A DNA stretch of 64,000 nucleotides from Polaribacter sp. Q13 (GCF_016858305.2 NZ_CP074436.1:4174001-4238000); one strand, 5' to 3'. Positions 25,844 to 34,557 are shown, numbered from the stretch's first letter. Notes: generated by a model from the letters alone, not told the origin. Numbers and translations: made by a program.

Positions 25844-26611
25844 ATGAATATAGGCTTAGTCCTTTCTGGTGGTGGCGCTCGTGGAGCTGCTCATATAGGA
25901 GTAATTAAAGCATTAGAAGAGCATGGTATTTTTCCTACACATATTGCAGGTACAAGTTCTGGAGCTATTGTTGGTGGCTTATATGCAGCAGGTGTTTCTT
26001 GGCCAGAGATATTAAATTTCTTTAAAACCATCACTATTTTTAGTACATATAGATATGCGCGAAATAAACCTGGTTTTTTAAATTCGGCTAATTTTTATGA
26101 TGACCTCAAAACCTTTTTTCCAATCGACAATTTTGATGCTTTAAAAAAAACATTATTTGTTACTGCTGCAAATATAATTGATGGGTCATCTAAGATATTT
26201 AGCCAAGGGCAAGTTATAAAACCTATTATTGCCTCTGCTTCTTTTCCGGGTGTTTTTACGCCTACGGAAATCAATGGTAATTATTATGTTGATGGCGGTA
26301 CGTTAAACAATTTCCCTGTAGAACCCTTAAAAACAATTTGTACTAAAATTATAGGTGTTTACGTTAATCCCTTAAAAGAAGTTAGTATCAACGATTTAAA
26401 ACATTCTTATTCTGTAATTGAGCGCGCTTATAAAATTAAAGTAGCAGCAGAATCTATGAACAAATTTCCGGAATGCGATTTAGTTATAACACCCCAAGAA
26501 TTAGTCGATTATGCAACTTTTGATATGAATAATATTGATACTATTTTTAATTTGGGCTATACAAACACTAAAAAAATATTAGAAAAAAATACGGATTTAT
26601 TTGTTTCATAA
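25844..26611 (+). CDS. Patatin-like phospholipase
   Basis: A 255-residue cytosolic lipase of the patatin/RssA type. The oxyanion loop SGGGARG (8-14), nucleophile elbow GTSSG with Ser38, and the catalytic Asp in DGGTLNNFPV (about 149-151) are all present. It hydrolyses acyl esters of phospholipids. It sits between cls and the histidine kinase, behind a site of the island palindrome. Confidence 0.92.
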   Translation: MNIGLVLSGGGARGAAHIGVIKALEEHGIFPTHIAGTSSGAIVGGLYAAGVSWPEILNFFKTITIFSTYRYARNKPGFLNSANFYDDLKTFFPIDNFDALKKTLFVTAANIIDGSSKIFSQGQVIKPIIASASFPGVFTPTEINGNYYVDGGTLNNFPVEPLKTICTKIIGVYVNPLKEVSINDLKHSYSVIERAYKIKVAAESMNKFPECDLVITPQELVDYATFDMNNIDTIFNLGYTNTKKILEKNTDLFVS

Positions 26612-26704
26612 TATCAAAAAATTAAATAAGGATATTAAAATATCACGTAGGTTATTTTCTTTAGAAGACAGTTAACATCTCTTAAAAACGGAACGAATTA
26701 CCAA

Positions 26705-29437
26705 ATGAAGCACATAAAACTTGATACGCTCATTCATAACTTACCAGGTATTGTGTATCGTTCAAAGAACGATGAAAATTTTACTGTAGAGTTTATGAGT
26801 GAAGGTTGCTTTGCATTAACAGGATACAAAAGCGAGGAGTTTGTAAATGGAAATGTATTATTTCCTCATTTAATTTTTAAAGAAGATAATAAAGCGATAG
26901 CAGAAGATGTACAAAAGGCAATTGCTAACAAAATAGCATTTTTTGTAGAATATCGTATAACTCATAAAAACGGAACAATTAAATATTGTAGAGAAAAAGG
27001 TCAAGGAATTTTCGATGTTAATGGAAATCTAATTGCTTTGGAAGGTTTTGTACAAGACATTACAAAACAAAAGGAAACCGAACTGCAACTGCAAGAAGAA
27101 AAAGCAAAAAATAGGGCATTGTTAGAAGCAATTCCAGATATGATGTTTATTCAAGATCTCGAAGGAAATTATACAGATTGTTTTGCTCCAAAATTAGAAA
27201 AGTTCTCTATGCCTGTTAAAACTTTAATAGGTGAGAATATGAATAATATATTACCACCGCATGTATATAAAGTAATAAAAAAAGCCCACAAACTTGCTAT
27301 TAAAAGTGGAGCGCTGCAGGTAGTGGAGTATCACGTAAAGAATAAAAATAAAGAAGATTTTTTTGAAGCGCGCGTAATTCATTTAAATCACCATGGTATT
27401 TTAACAATCGTTAGGGATATTACAGAGAAAAAGGCAGCCGAATTAAAGATTATAAAAAACGAAGCCAGAATTTCTGCTTTGTTAGAAACCTTACCAGATG
27501 TAATTATTGTTTATGATAAATATGGTAATCTTATAGAACTTCATGCCCCCGATAATTATCAGTTTTCAGTCCCTTATAATGAGCATATTGGAAAAAACAT
27601 AGATGCCATTCTTCCAAAAGATATTTGTGAAATAATTAGACATGGTTTTTCAGATTGCGAAAAAACAAAGAAACCTAAAACTGTAGAGTATTCCCTTATC
27701 ATTAATAATAAATTAACACATGTTGAATCTCGAATTATTAAAACATCCGAAGGAAATTTTTTAACCATTATACGAGATGTTACCCAACGTAAAAGTACAG
27801 AAATAGAACTCAAAGAAAACGAAGAAAGGCTTCGGCTTGCCTTAGAAGCGGGTGAATTTGGCTCTTGGGATTGGAATTTGCTTACCAATAGAATTATAAG
27901 AGATGAAAACGAACACTTATTATTTGGTGCAAATTTCAAAAATCAAGCACCTACATTTGAATCATTTATGGCTATGGTTCATGCAGATGATAAAGTGCGG
28001 ATAAAATTAGCAATCTCTAAAGTTTTAAAAATTGATAGTACGTATACAAATGAATATAGAATTGTATTACCAGATAAATCCATTCGTTGGTTAAAAGCAA
28101 AGGGAAAGGTTTATAAAAGTATCAACGGAAAACCTATTAGGATGCTAGGTATAACTCATGATATTACAGCACAAAAAAGAGCCGAACAAAAATTTAAAGA
28201 AAGTGAAGATAAGTTACGTAATTATACAGAAGAATTAGAACGAGAAATAACGGAACGGACCAAAGAACTCACTACAACGGTTCAAAAATTAATAGAATCT
28301 AATTTAAGTTTAGAAGACCAAATTTTAGTTACAAAAGCCGCAGAGAATAAAATAATACAAAGTAAATTTTTACTAGATAATATTTCTAAAAATTTCCCGA
28401 AAGGATTTGTAGTTGTTTGCGATTCTAATTTTAATATTCTTTTGGTTGAAGGAGAAGAAGTAGATGAACTTGGTTTTAGAGGTTTGGCAAATGAAAAAAC
28501 TTTAATAGATAATGTTATAGGGGTTCCGCAAAGCGTAAAAATCAAAGTAAAGGAAAATGTTCTAAAAACATTTAAAGGTAAGCATTGTTCTTTTGAGGTA
28601 GGATATCAAAATCGGGTCTTTTTAATTAATTCCTCGCCTTTAAGAGATCAAAACAATAACATTACACAAGTTTTATTGGTACATCATAATATTACCAAAC
28701 AGAAACAGATAGAATTAAATATTCAAAATAGTTTAAAACAAGAAAAAGAGTTAAGTGAATTAAAATCTCGGTTTATCTCAATGGCATCACATGAGTTTAG
28801 AACACCTTTAAGTGCTATTTTATCCTCCGCTATTTTAATAGAGAAACTAAATGCACCAGGAAAAGAAGATAAAAGGTTAAATCATGTATCAAAAATTAGG
28901 TCTAATATAAAAAACTTAGTTATTATACTTAATGATTTTTTATCATTAAGTAAATTAAACGAAGGCAAAGTTATAGCGCAACCTTCAACCTTTAATATTA
29001 TTGATTTTTCTAAATCTGTCATAGAAGAAATGGAAGGGGTTAAAAAAAGGGGGCAAATTATTTTATTTAAGCATCAACAAGAAAATTTAGAAGTGTTTTT
29101 AGATTTTAAACTAATGCGCCATATTATTTTCAATTTAATATCAAATGCTATTAAATATTCCGAAGAAAATAAAGAGATTACCTATAAAATAGCATCGAAC
29201 AATAAACAATTATTTATAACGGTTGCAGATAAAGGTATTGGCATACCTAAAGAAGATTTAGACAATATGTTTAGACGTTTTTATCGAGCCAATAACACAA
29301 CAAATATACAAGGCACTGGTTTAGGATTAAATATAACCAAACAATATACCGAACTTATGGGGGGAAAAATTGCCTTTAAAAGTGAATTAAATGTGGGTAC
29401 CACTTTTTACCTTGAGTTTCCTTTAAATATAGAATGA
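26705..29437 (+). CDS. Multi-PAS sensor histidine kinase
   Basis: A 910-residue kinase without a clear membrane segment. Four to five PAS domains occupy about 8-125, 140-260, 262-365, 372-495 and 565-685, and each of the first four ends with a typical PAC strand such as FVQDITKQKE, IVRDITEKK and ITHDITAQKR. A coiled coil at about 500-560 follows PAS4. The kinase core has the H-box MASHEFRTPLSAIL (His at about 697), N-box NLISNAIKYS, DKGIGIP and GTGLGLNITK. The next gene, 1 nt away, encodes the RR-CRP partner. Soluble PAS kinases often sense oxygen, redox state or ligands, but no cofactor ligand can be assigned here. Confidence 0.9.
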   Translation: MKHIKLDTLIHNLPGIVYRSKNDENFTVEFMSEGCFALTGYKSEEFVNGNVLFPHLIFKEDNKAIAEDVQKAIANKIAFFVEYRITHKNGTIKYCREKGQGIFDVNGNLIALEGFVQDITKQKETELQLQEEKAKNRALLEAIPDMMFIQDLEGNYTDCFAPKLEKFSMPVKTLIGENMNNILPPHVYKVIKKAHKLAIKSGALQVVEYHVKNKNKEDFFEARVIHLNHHGILTIVRDITEKKAAELKIIKNEARISALLETLPDVIIVYDKYGNLIELHAPDNYQFSVPYNEHIGKNIDAILPKDICEIIRHGFSDCEKTKKPKTVEYSLIINNKLTHVESRIIKTSEGNFLTIIRDVTQRKSTEIELKENEERLRLALEAGEFGSWDWNLLTNRIIRDENEHLLFGANFKNQAPTFESFMAMVHADDKVRIKLAISKVLKIDSTYTNEYRIVLPDKSIRWLKAKGKVYKSINGKPIRMLGITHDITAQKRAEQKFKESEDKLRNYTEELEREITERTKELTTTVQKLIESNLSLEDQILVTKAAENKIIQSKFLLDNISKNFPKGFVVVCDSNFNILLVEGEEVDELGFRGLANEKTLIDNVIGVPQSVKIKVKENVLKTFKGKHCSFEVGYQNRVFLINSSPLRDQNNNITQVLLVHHNITKQKQIELNIQNSLKQEKELSELKSRFISMASHEFRTPLSAILSSAILIEKLNAPGKEDKRLNHVSKIRSNIKNLVIILNDFLSLSKLNEGKVIAQPSTFNIIDFSKSVIEEMEGVKKRGQIILFKHQQENLEVFLDFKLMRHIIFNLISNAIKYSEENKEITYKIASNNKQLFITVADKGIGIPKEDLDNMFRRFYRANNTTNIQGTGLGLNITKQYTELMGGKIAFKSELNVGTTFYLEFPLNIE

Positions 29438-29438
29438 T

Positions 29439-30509
29439 ATGAAAAAAATACTATTAATTGAAGACAGTAAAGATGTTAGAGAAAATACAGCCGAAATTCT
29501 TGAATTAGAAAACTATGAGGTATCCACTGCCGAAAATGGTAAAATAGGTGTTGAAAAAGCACTTAAAATACATCCAGATTTAATTATTTGCGATATTATG
29601 ATGCCAGAATTAGATGGTTATGGTGTTTTTAAGCAATTACAAAGTAACCTAAAAACAGCTAGTATTCCATTTATATTTTTAACAGCAAAATCAGAAAAAT
29701 CAGATTTAAGAAAAGGAATGAATCTTGGTGCAGATGATTATTTAATTAAACCATTTGAAGAAGCAGAATTACTTGACGCCATAGCCTGTAGAATCAACAA
29801 AAATGATTTTTTAAAGAAAGAGTATTCTAAAAATATGCAAGGTATGAATCAATTTTTAAATGAAGCTTCAGATTATTTAAATCTAGAAGCTTTATCTAAA
29901 GATCGTAGCCTACAAAGTTATAAAATCAAAGAGCGAATTTATGATGAAGGCAATGCTGCGCATCAGTTGTTTTATATAGAAAGTGGTACTGTAAAAACAT
30001 ACAGAACTACAGAATCTGGTAAGGAGTTTGTAATAGGAGTGTATGGTGCTGGCAATTTTATTGGCCAATTATCTTTACTAGGAGATACCGGAACTTATAT
30101 AGAAACAGCCAGTGTTTTAGAAGATGCTGAGGTTTGCGGCATCCCAAAAGCAGATTTTGTAAATCTAATACATGGTAATAGAGACGTTTCTAATAAATTT
30201 ATTGGAATGATCTCTAATAATTTAATTCACCTACAAGAGCAGTTAGTGGATATGGCATTTGCTACTGTACGTCAAAAAACGGCCAAAGCATTATTAGAAC
30301 TAGATACTAAAGGTTTAATGAAAGATAAGCAACATGCCGGAATAAGTATTCCGAGAGATGATTTTGCAGGCTTAATAGGTGCAGCCACAGAAACAGCAAT
30401 TAGAATGTTAACCGAGTTTAAAAACGAAGGTTTAATTGCTATAGAAACCAATAGAAAACTCATTTTGATAAATAAAGAAGGTTTAAAGAAAATTGCAGAG
30501 TTTGGGTAA
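29439..30509 (+). CDS. Response regulator fused to a CRP/FNR-type DNA-binding module
   Basis: A 356-residue regulator. The receiver domain covers 1-122 with phospho-acceptor Asp52 (CDIMMPELDG) and the conserved Lys in DYLIKPFEEAE. A cyclic-nucleotide-binding-like beta roll at about 140-265 (IESGTVKTYRTTESGKEFV, GQLSLLGDTGTY) is followed by a winged helix with recognition helix GAATETAIRMLTEF. The Glu and Arg there match the positions that CRP and FNR use to read TGA/TCA half-sites. No FNR-type iron-sulfur cysteine cluster is visible. It is coupled to the PAS kinase gene (1-nt gap) and is my candidate for the protein that binds the nine TGAYNTRNRTCA sites. Confidence 0.92.
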   Translation: MKKILLIEDSKDVRENTAEILELENYEVSTAENGKIGVEKALKIHPDLIICDIMMPELDGYGVFKQLQSNLKTASIPFIFLTAKSEKSDLRKGMNLGADDYLIKPFEEAELLDAIACRINKNDFLKKEYSKNMQGMNQFLNEASDYLNLEALSKDRSLQSYKIKERIYDEGNAAHQLFYIESGTVKTYRTTESGKEFVIGVYGAGNFIGQLSLLGDTGTYIETASVLEDAEVCGIPKADFVNLIHGNRDVSNKFIGMISNNLIHLQEQLVDMAFATVRQKTAKALLELDTKGLMKDKQHAGISIPRDDFAGLIGAATETAIRMLTEFKNEGLIAIETNRKLILINKEGLKKIAEFG

Positions 30510-30560
30510 TAATCGTTAAAAGTAATAACAAGTTGTACTATCTGTAAATATGTATAAAAT

Positions 30561-30616
30561 AAAGCACCTATAATTAGTATTTTAGTGATTAAAATAATAC
30601 TAATTATAAATGCTTT
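30561..30616. terminator. Long hairpin between convergent RR-CRP and YtxH genes
   Basis: TATAATTAGTATT (30569-30581) pairs with AATACTAATTATA (30596-30608), and AAAGCA/TGCTTT extend the stem outside a two-base internal loop. A T run follows at about 30622. It probably ends both transcripts. Confidence 0.75.
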
Positions 30617-30718
30617 AAAACTTTTTTGGTTAATATATTCTTCATTACTTTTTACATAGTTATGAGTATTAACATCGATTCTTAAGATGTTTGATTTTAA
30701 TGCTTCAAAAAATCAAAA

Positions 30719-31052
30719 TTAGTTTTTTTGAAGGTGCGCATTTTTACGTTTAAGTTCTTCTAACTTATTTTCTAAAGCCGTAATAATATCATCTGCCTTA
30801 CCGCTCATATCAGAAATTGCATCATCTAATTTTTGATCAAATTCTTCTTTTTTATGATTTACGGTTTTTGTAAGTTCTTCTTTAGCATGAGAAACACGTT
30901 CTGCAATGTCGTGCTCAAGATTCTCTGCTTTTTGTTTAATCTTTTTTCTAGTTTTTGCACCTTTATCTGGTGCGTACAAAATTCCAATTCCTGCACCTAT
31001 TGGTTACCCCTGTTAATAAAGCCAATAAGGTGTTTTCACTATTCCTTGTCAT
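30719..31052 (-). pseudogene. YtxH-like stress protein gene with a frameshift after codon 15
   Basis: The minus strand from ATG 31052 reads MTRNSENTLLALLTG, the usual beginning of a YtxH protein. It then loses frame near 31000-31007. In the next frame it continues IGAGIGILYAPDKGAKTRKK and runs as an 86-codon open frame to 30719 with a long charged coiled coil (ERVSHAKEELTKTVNHKK). One extra base restores the normal family sequence. Either the gene is broken or the base is a sequencing error. Its promoter site at 31118-31160 fits the 31052 start, with a leader of about 60 nt. A shortened product from the internal Met at 30979 would lack the membrane anchor. Confidence 0.8.
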
Positions 31053-31117
31053 GATTCTATGTTTTTAATACCTGCAAATTGTATGCTCAGGTAGGTTTAT
31101 AATTTATTTCTATGCCT

Positions 31118-31160
31118 CAAAATTATGACTAATAATCTATGATTAGAATGACCTGCATCA
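31118..31160 (-). promoter_or_regulatory. Island palindrome and -7 box upstream of the YtxH gene
   Basis: On the minus strand TGATGCAGGTCA (31160-31149), a 23-nt spacer, then TAATTTTG (31125-31118), a perfect TAnnTTTG. It is divergent to the site at 31200. Confidence 0.75.
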
Positions 31161-31199
31161 GTATGTAAAAAAATAAAAAAGGATTCCAAATAATCAGAT

Positions 31200-31242
31200 T
31201 GATATAGGTCATTTCGTATAGGTATTTGTACTATTATTTTAG
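31200..31242 (+). promoter_or_regulatory. Island palindrome and -7 box upstream of the general-stress-like gene
   Basis: TGATATAGGTCA (31200-31211), a 23-nt spacer, then TATTTTAG (31235-31242). The predicted start near 31247 excludes the upstream ATG at 31226 and supports translation from ATG 31283. Confidence 0.7.
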
Positions 31243-31282
31243 CAATAGAATAGGCTATATAATTGCCAAGATTATAATATAC

Positions 31283-31759
31283 ATGAACTCTAAAGTAGAA
31301 GAATTAAAAGAAAAGCGCGTTTTATTAAAAGCTTTTCCTACAATTAAACAAATTGATAATGCTATAAAGCATATTTGCCAACTAAAGATTGATGGTATTC
31401 AAATTTCTGTATTAGGCAAACTAGAAGACGTTAATTTAGAGACCAATTTTGCAAATTATTGGACTGAATTAAAAACATATTGTAATGATGAATTACGACT
31501 AACTTCAAACTTTGGTGTAGTATCAACCCCTAAAATAGGGGCTGTTTTTATTGCAGGATTTTTGGCTCCTATGTTTTTACAAGAAATTAATGGAAAAAAA
31601 ATAGGAGCAATGACTACAGGTCTTTATGGCATTTTAAGAGGTATAGGAGTCGCTGAAGAAAGTGTTATAGAGTACAAGAAATCAATAAAAAAAGGTAATT
31701 ACTTACTTATAATTAGAGGAAATAAAAATGAATTACCTGTCGTGGAAGCTAATTTATAG
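31283..31759 (+). CDS. General stress protein 17M/DUF1269-like protein
   Basis: A 158-residue protein. The frame opens at 31226, but the promoter places transcription start near 31247, so ATG 31283 (MNSKVEELKEKRVLLKAF) is chosen. A glycine-rich hydrophobic segment (PKIGAVFIAGFLAPMF, GAMTTGLYGILRGIGV) precedes EESVIEYKKSIKKGNYLLII. This recalls general-stress proteins of the GSP17M or DUF1269 type, in which a glycine-zipper-like hairpin is flanked by this helix-strand. The family assignment is tentative. Confidence 0.65.
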   Translation: MNSKVEELKEKRVLLKAFPTIKQIDNAIKHICQLKIDGIQISVLGKLEDVNLETNFANYWTELKTYCNDELRLTSNFGVVSTPKIGAVFIAGFLAPMFLQEINGKKIGAMTTGLYGILRGIGVAEESVIEYKKSIKKGNYLLIIRGNKNELPVVEANL

Positions 31760-31945
31760 CAATCTGCTTTACCAGGCAATTTTACGGTGTAATCTTTAAT
31801 ATCTATATAAAATTTTTTTCGCATTTATATTTGCTGCACACTCAAAGGTTTGTTTAATTATATTATTAATATTTAAAGTGTTTGCATTAGGTTTTAAGTT
31901 GGTTTTGTTGATGAGACCATATACTCCAAGTAAATCATCAACAAC
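31757..31945 (-). pseudogene. Remnant of a BON-domain protein gene
   Basis: The minus strand reads VVDDLLGVYGLINKTNLKP, then NINNIIKQTFECAANINAKKI, matching the end of one BON domain and the start of the next in multi-BON (OsmY-like) stress proteins. At a run of seven A the frame slips; the next frame continues FYIDIKDYTVKLPGKAD, the following BON strand, and then ends against the stress gene. Both ends are missing. The remnant now abuts the promoter of the sigma-like gene. Confidence 0.65.
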
Positions 31946-31961
31946 TATATTCTTTTGAGAC

Positions 31962-32004
31962 TGATCTAGGTCAGTCACTTTAATATAAAGCATTTGTAAA
32001 TTTG
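31962..32004 (+). promoter_or_regulatory. Island palindrome and -7 box upstream of the sigma-like gene
   Basis: TGATCTAGGTCA (31962-31973), a 23-nt spacer, then TAAATTTG (31997-32004), a perfect -7 element. The predicted start near 32009 is about 15 nt before the ATG. This is the best single example of the arrangement. Confidence 0.8.
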
Positions 32005-32023
32005 GGCAATAAAATTTTTCGAA

Positions 32024-32791
32024 ATGGACAATTTAAAATATTATGAAAGTAAAAAGGAATTTGATGTATTTGTGGCAAGTACTTTTTCCGATTTAAAGAA
32101 GTACAAACAAGAAAACAAACAAGCAGATTTTAATAGCTTATTATTAACAGATTTATATGAAGTAAAGCACTACATTATTAAAAGATTAAGTACCGCCTTA
32201 ACCAAAGGAAATTTACCTCAAGGAAAATATAAAGCGGATGATTTTATTAATCGATTATTTATAGAAGTTTATGACCATATTGATGAGGTTGAAAGTGAGA
32301 AACAATTATATCCTTGGTTATTTAAAAAAGCCAATGACTTATTAGATGATAAAATTGACGAAGAAGAGTTTGATGATTTCTTTCTTAAAAATATTGATAC
32401 TTACACGCAATCTGAGTGGGATGAAATGGAAGAAAAATTTAGTACAGATGGTGGTGGAGATTTATTGATGATTGAAGAATTAGATGATATGTCTTACAAC
32501 CATAATGACTATACATTAAACCATGTATTTATAGAAGATGACGAAAAAGATTGGATTGAAAAGATTGACAGAGATTTAAGTGCTAAAGACATTGAAAATC
32601 AAATTGCATTAGTACTACATCATTTACCTTTAGAAATACGAACCGTTTTTCAATTGTCTACTTTTAAACACTTAGAGTTGTTTGAAATAGCTCAAATAAG
32701 AAACATAACTACAGAAGATGTGAAATTACATTTAACTACTGCAAAAAAAGCACTTAAACTTAGTTTTATCAATAGATATCCTTTAAAATAA
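32024..32791 (+). CDS. Sigma-70/ECF-like factor
   Basis: A 255-residue protein. A region-2-like segment (YKADDFINRLFIEVYDHI and PWLFKKANDLLDDKI) is followed by an acidic linker and a region-4-like helix-turn-helix (LHHLPLEIRTVFQLSTFKH, LFEIAQIRNITTEDVKLHL). The overall pattern is that of an extracytoplasmic-function sigma factor with an unusually long acidic insert (DEEEFDDFFLKNIDTY and onward). It may direct part of the stress response. No anti-sigma gene is adjacent. Confidence 0.75.
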   Translation: MDNLKYYESKKEFDVFVASTFSDLKKYKQENKQADFNSLLLTDLYEVKHYIIKRLSTALTKGNLPQGKYKADDFINRLFIEVYDHIDEVESEKQLYPWLFKKANDLLDDKIDEEEFDDFFLKNIDTYTQSEWDEMEEKFSTDGGGDLLMIEELDDMSYNHNDYTLNHVFIEDDEKDWIEKIDRDLSAKDIENQIALVLHHLPLEIRTVFQLSTFKHLELFEIAQIRNITTEDVKLHLTTAKKALKLSFINRYPLK

Positions 32792-32807
32792 AAAATAGTT
32801 TTGTACG

Positions 32808-32876
32808 ATGAACGACAAGGATTATTATAAAATATTAGGCTGTACTAAGAATACACACTTTTTTAAACGATTTTAA
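32808..32876 (+). pseudogene. Truncated DnaJ/CbpA J-domain remnant
   Basis: MNDKDYYKILGCTKNT begins exactly like a J-domain protein (usually DYYKILGV.K.A), but it loses similarity after 16 residues and stops at codon 23. Nothing of the HPD motif or the rest of the chaperone follows in any frame. It lies 16 nt after the sigma-like gene and so may once have been in its operon. Confidence 0.6.
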
Positions 32877-32894
32877 ATTCTTAAAAAAAATTGT

Positions 32895-33000
32895 GTTTAA
32901 TTATATAAAAAGTTTAAAAAAGTAAAAATCTATTCATGTAGATTTATTTGCAGAATGATATGGTTCTTGTAAAAAGGAATTGGTTAGAGTTATAACACAG
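32895..33000 (+). pseudogene. Degenerate thioredoxin gene remnant
   Basis: In one frame from 32926 the DNA reads KSIHVDLFAE, stop, YGSCKKELV. This aligns with thioredoxin VDFFAEWCGPCK: Trp has become TGA, the first Cys TAT and Pro TCT. All three are single transitions, which suggests mutational decay rather than a read error. The match covers only about 20 codons, so it is suggestive, not certain. Confidence 0.5.
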
Positions 33001-33107
33001 CAGATATAAAATTAAAGTTACATAATAATTTATTATTATTATATTCTAGGAAATACAATGAGGCTGATGCTATTCATAATTTTAAGGATTTTTATAACAG
33101 TTTACAG

Positions 33108-33389
33108 ATGACGCATTTGGCAAGTGATTTACTGGATAAAGGGCTGTCTCCAAAACAAATTTTAGAAGCAGTGGTTCTGGCTATAAAAATTGCAAATGCA
33201 TCAGGTATTGAAACAAATGCTCATTTTATGCCCATTTTTAGTGGAATAAACCAAAGCATTGTACAAGATTGTAAACTCTCTCACCTAGGCTACGGTTTGG
33301 TACTTATGAATGCAAATGCAAACCTGCCTATTGTTGGTGAATTTCAAGTAGCTATTTTAAATACTTATCTAAATAACAGGACGATGTGA
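33108..33389 (+). CDS. Unknown small protein, possibly the 3' end of a broken gene
   Basis: A 93-codon frame (MTHLASDLLDKGLSPKQILE...NNRTM) with protein-like composition and a helical N-terminal half; I recognise no family. The same frame is open back to about 32987 without an earlier ATG and reads YNEADAIHNFKDFYNSLQ just before the Met. This suggests a longer ancestral gene. It lies between pseudogene remnants, so it may itself be non-functional. Confidence 0.4.
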   Translation: MTHLASDLLDKGLSPKQILEAVVLAIKIANASGIETNAHFMPIFSGINQSIVQDCKLSHLGYGLVLMNANANLPIVGEFQVAILNTYLNNRTM

Positions 33390-33400
33390 AAAGACGAAGT

Positions 33401-33585
33401 TTAATAGTTTATGATATCTAATTCATTTATTACTATCTGCAGACCAGATGCTAAATATGATGCGTTTTCTGCAGCTTTTTTCTAGGCAATAGAATTGTAT
33501 TATGCCATTTAGTTTCACTAAACTTTTTGTTGTATCAATTATAATTGCGTTAGCTTTAATATCTGTTACACTGACTCCTTGAACT
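33401..33585 (-). pseudogene. Second BON-domain gene remnant
   Basis: The minus strand reads GVSVTDIKANAIIIDTTK and SLVKLNGIIQFY. It slips frame at an A run, then continues KKAAENASYLASGLQIVINE and LDIINY before a stop. This is the strand-helix-strand pattern of one BON domain (VTLSG...A..AA...GV..V.NEL.V). The 5' part is missing. Confidence 0.55.
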
Positions 33586-33660
33586 TACAAATTATTTTAT
33601 TTTTTAAAGATTTAATTGTTTTCTAAATTCATGTTATAAGTGCAACATGAATATTAAAAA

Positions 33661-34557
33661 CTATTTTAAAAAATTTGGATTTTTAAAAGCTGGGTTAGGA
33701 TATTTATAAAACCCTTCACCAGTAGAAACACCCAATTTATTTTTATCGATATAGTGCTCTTTTAAGTAGGCTACGGTTTTTATTTTTAAAGGATCTTTAG
33801 TTTTGTTGGCTGCTATTTTATCAATATTATAGGCTGTTGTAATGCCAACAATGTCTAGAATAGCAAAAGGACCTAATGGAGCACCAGTTGCTTTCATCCA
33901 AGTTTTATCTATTGTTTCTGGCTTAGCAACTTCATTTACTAATAAAGCAGTTGCTGCATTTATTAATGGTACTAATAGTGAATTTAAAATATAACCAGGT
34001 TGCTCTTTATATAAAGGCAAAGGCAACATACCAATTGCTTTGGCAAAGTCAATAATATCATTAAAAATTTGGGGGTTGGTAGTTGCATGCCCCATAATTT
34101 CTGCTGTATTATGAATCCATACCGTATTGGCAAAATGTAAAGCTAAAAACTTAGAAGGTCTTCCGGTAGATTCTGCAAATTGACTAGGTAATAGTGTTGA
34201 AGAATTTGTTACAAAAACTGTTTTTTCTGGGGCTACTTTTGCTAGAGTTTTATAGAAATCTATTTTTATTGCAGGATTTTCTGGAACCGCTTCAATGAGT
34301 AAATCTGCATCTTTTACAGCTTCTGCTAAATTTGAAGTGTATTTTAAGTTTCGATGTGTTTTATCAATTTGTCGCTGCGTTGCTTTTAAGTCTTTTTTAT
34401 AGGCTTCACCCAAATTGTTGAATTTGTTTTTTGCTTTCTCCAAATTTTCATCTGTGATGTCATAAACAGTTACACAAAATCCGTGAAATGCAGTTTGAAA
34501 TGCAATTTGATAACCCAAAACACCGCTTCCTGCTACAGTTATATTTTTATAGTTCAT
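33661..34557 (-). CDS. 3-hydroxyacyl-CoA (3-hydroxybutyryl-CoA) dehydrogenase
   Basis: A 298-residue NAD-dependent enzyme that oxidises 3-hydroxyacyl-CoA or reduces acetoacetyl-CoA. The Rossmann motif GSGVLGYQIAFQTAF starts at residue 10. The family blocks EAVPENPAIKIDFYKTLA, FVTNSSTLLPSQFAESTGRP, LALHFANTVW and EQPGYILNSLLVPLINAA follow, and the C-terminal domain carries GAPLGPFAILDIVGI. The catalytic His lies in ALHFAN. It has no palindrome immediately upstream. Confidence 0.9.
   Translation of the reverse strand: MNYKNITVAGSGVLGYQIAFQTAFHGFCVTVYDITDENLEKAKNKFNNLGEAYKKDLKATQRQIDKTHRNLKYTSNLAEAVKDADLLIEAVPENPAIKIDFYKTLAKVAPEKTVFVTNSSTLLPSQFAESTGRPSKFLALHFANTVWIHNTAEIMGHATTNPQIFNDIIDFAKAIGMLPLPLYKEQPGYILNSLLVPLINAATALLVNEVAKPETIDKTWMKATGAPLGPFAILDIVGITTAYNIDKIAANKTKDPLKIKTVAYLKEHYIDKNKLGVSTGEGFYKYPNPAFKNPNFLK

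Noticed and set aside
26643..26654. TCACGTAGGTTA upstream of the histidine kinase as a tenth regulatory site
   Set aside because: It has three mismatches to the palindrome, and no TAnnTTTG-like element lies 23 nt downstream.
31226..31282. Upstream ATG for the general-stress-like gene
   Set aside because: It lies before the predicted transcription start, and the extra 19 residues have no similarity to the family.
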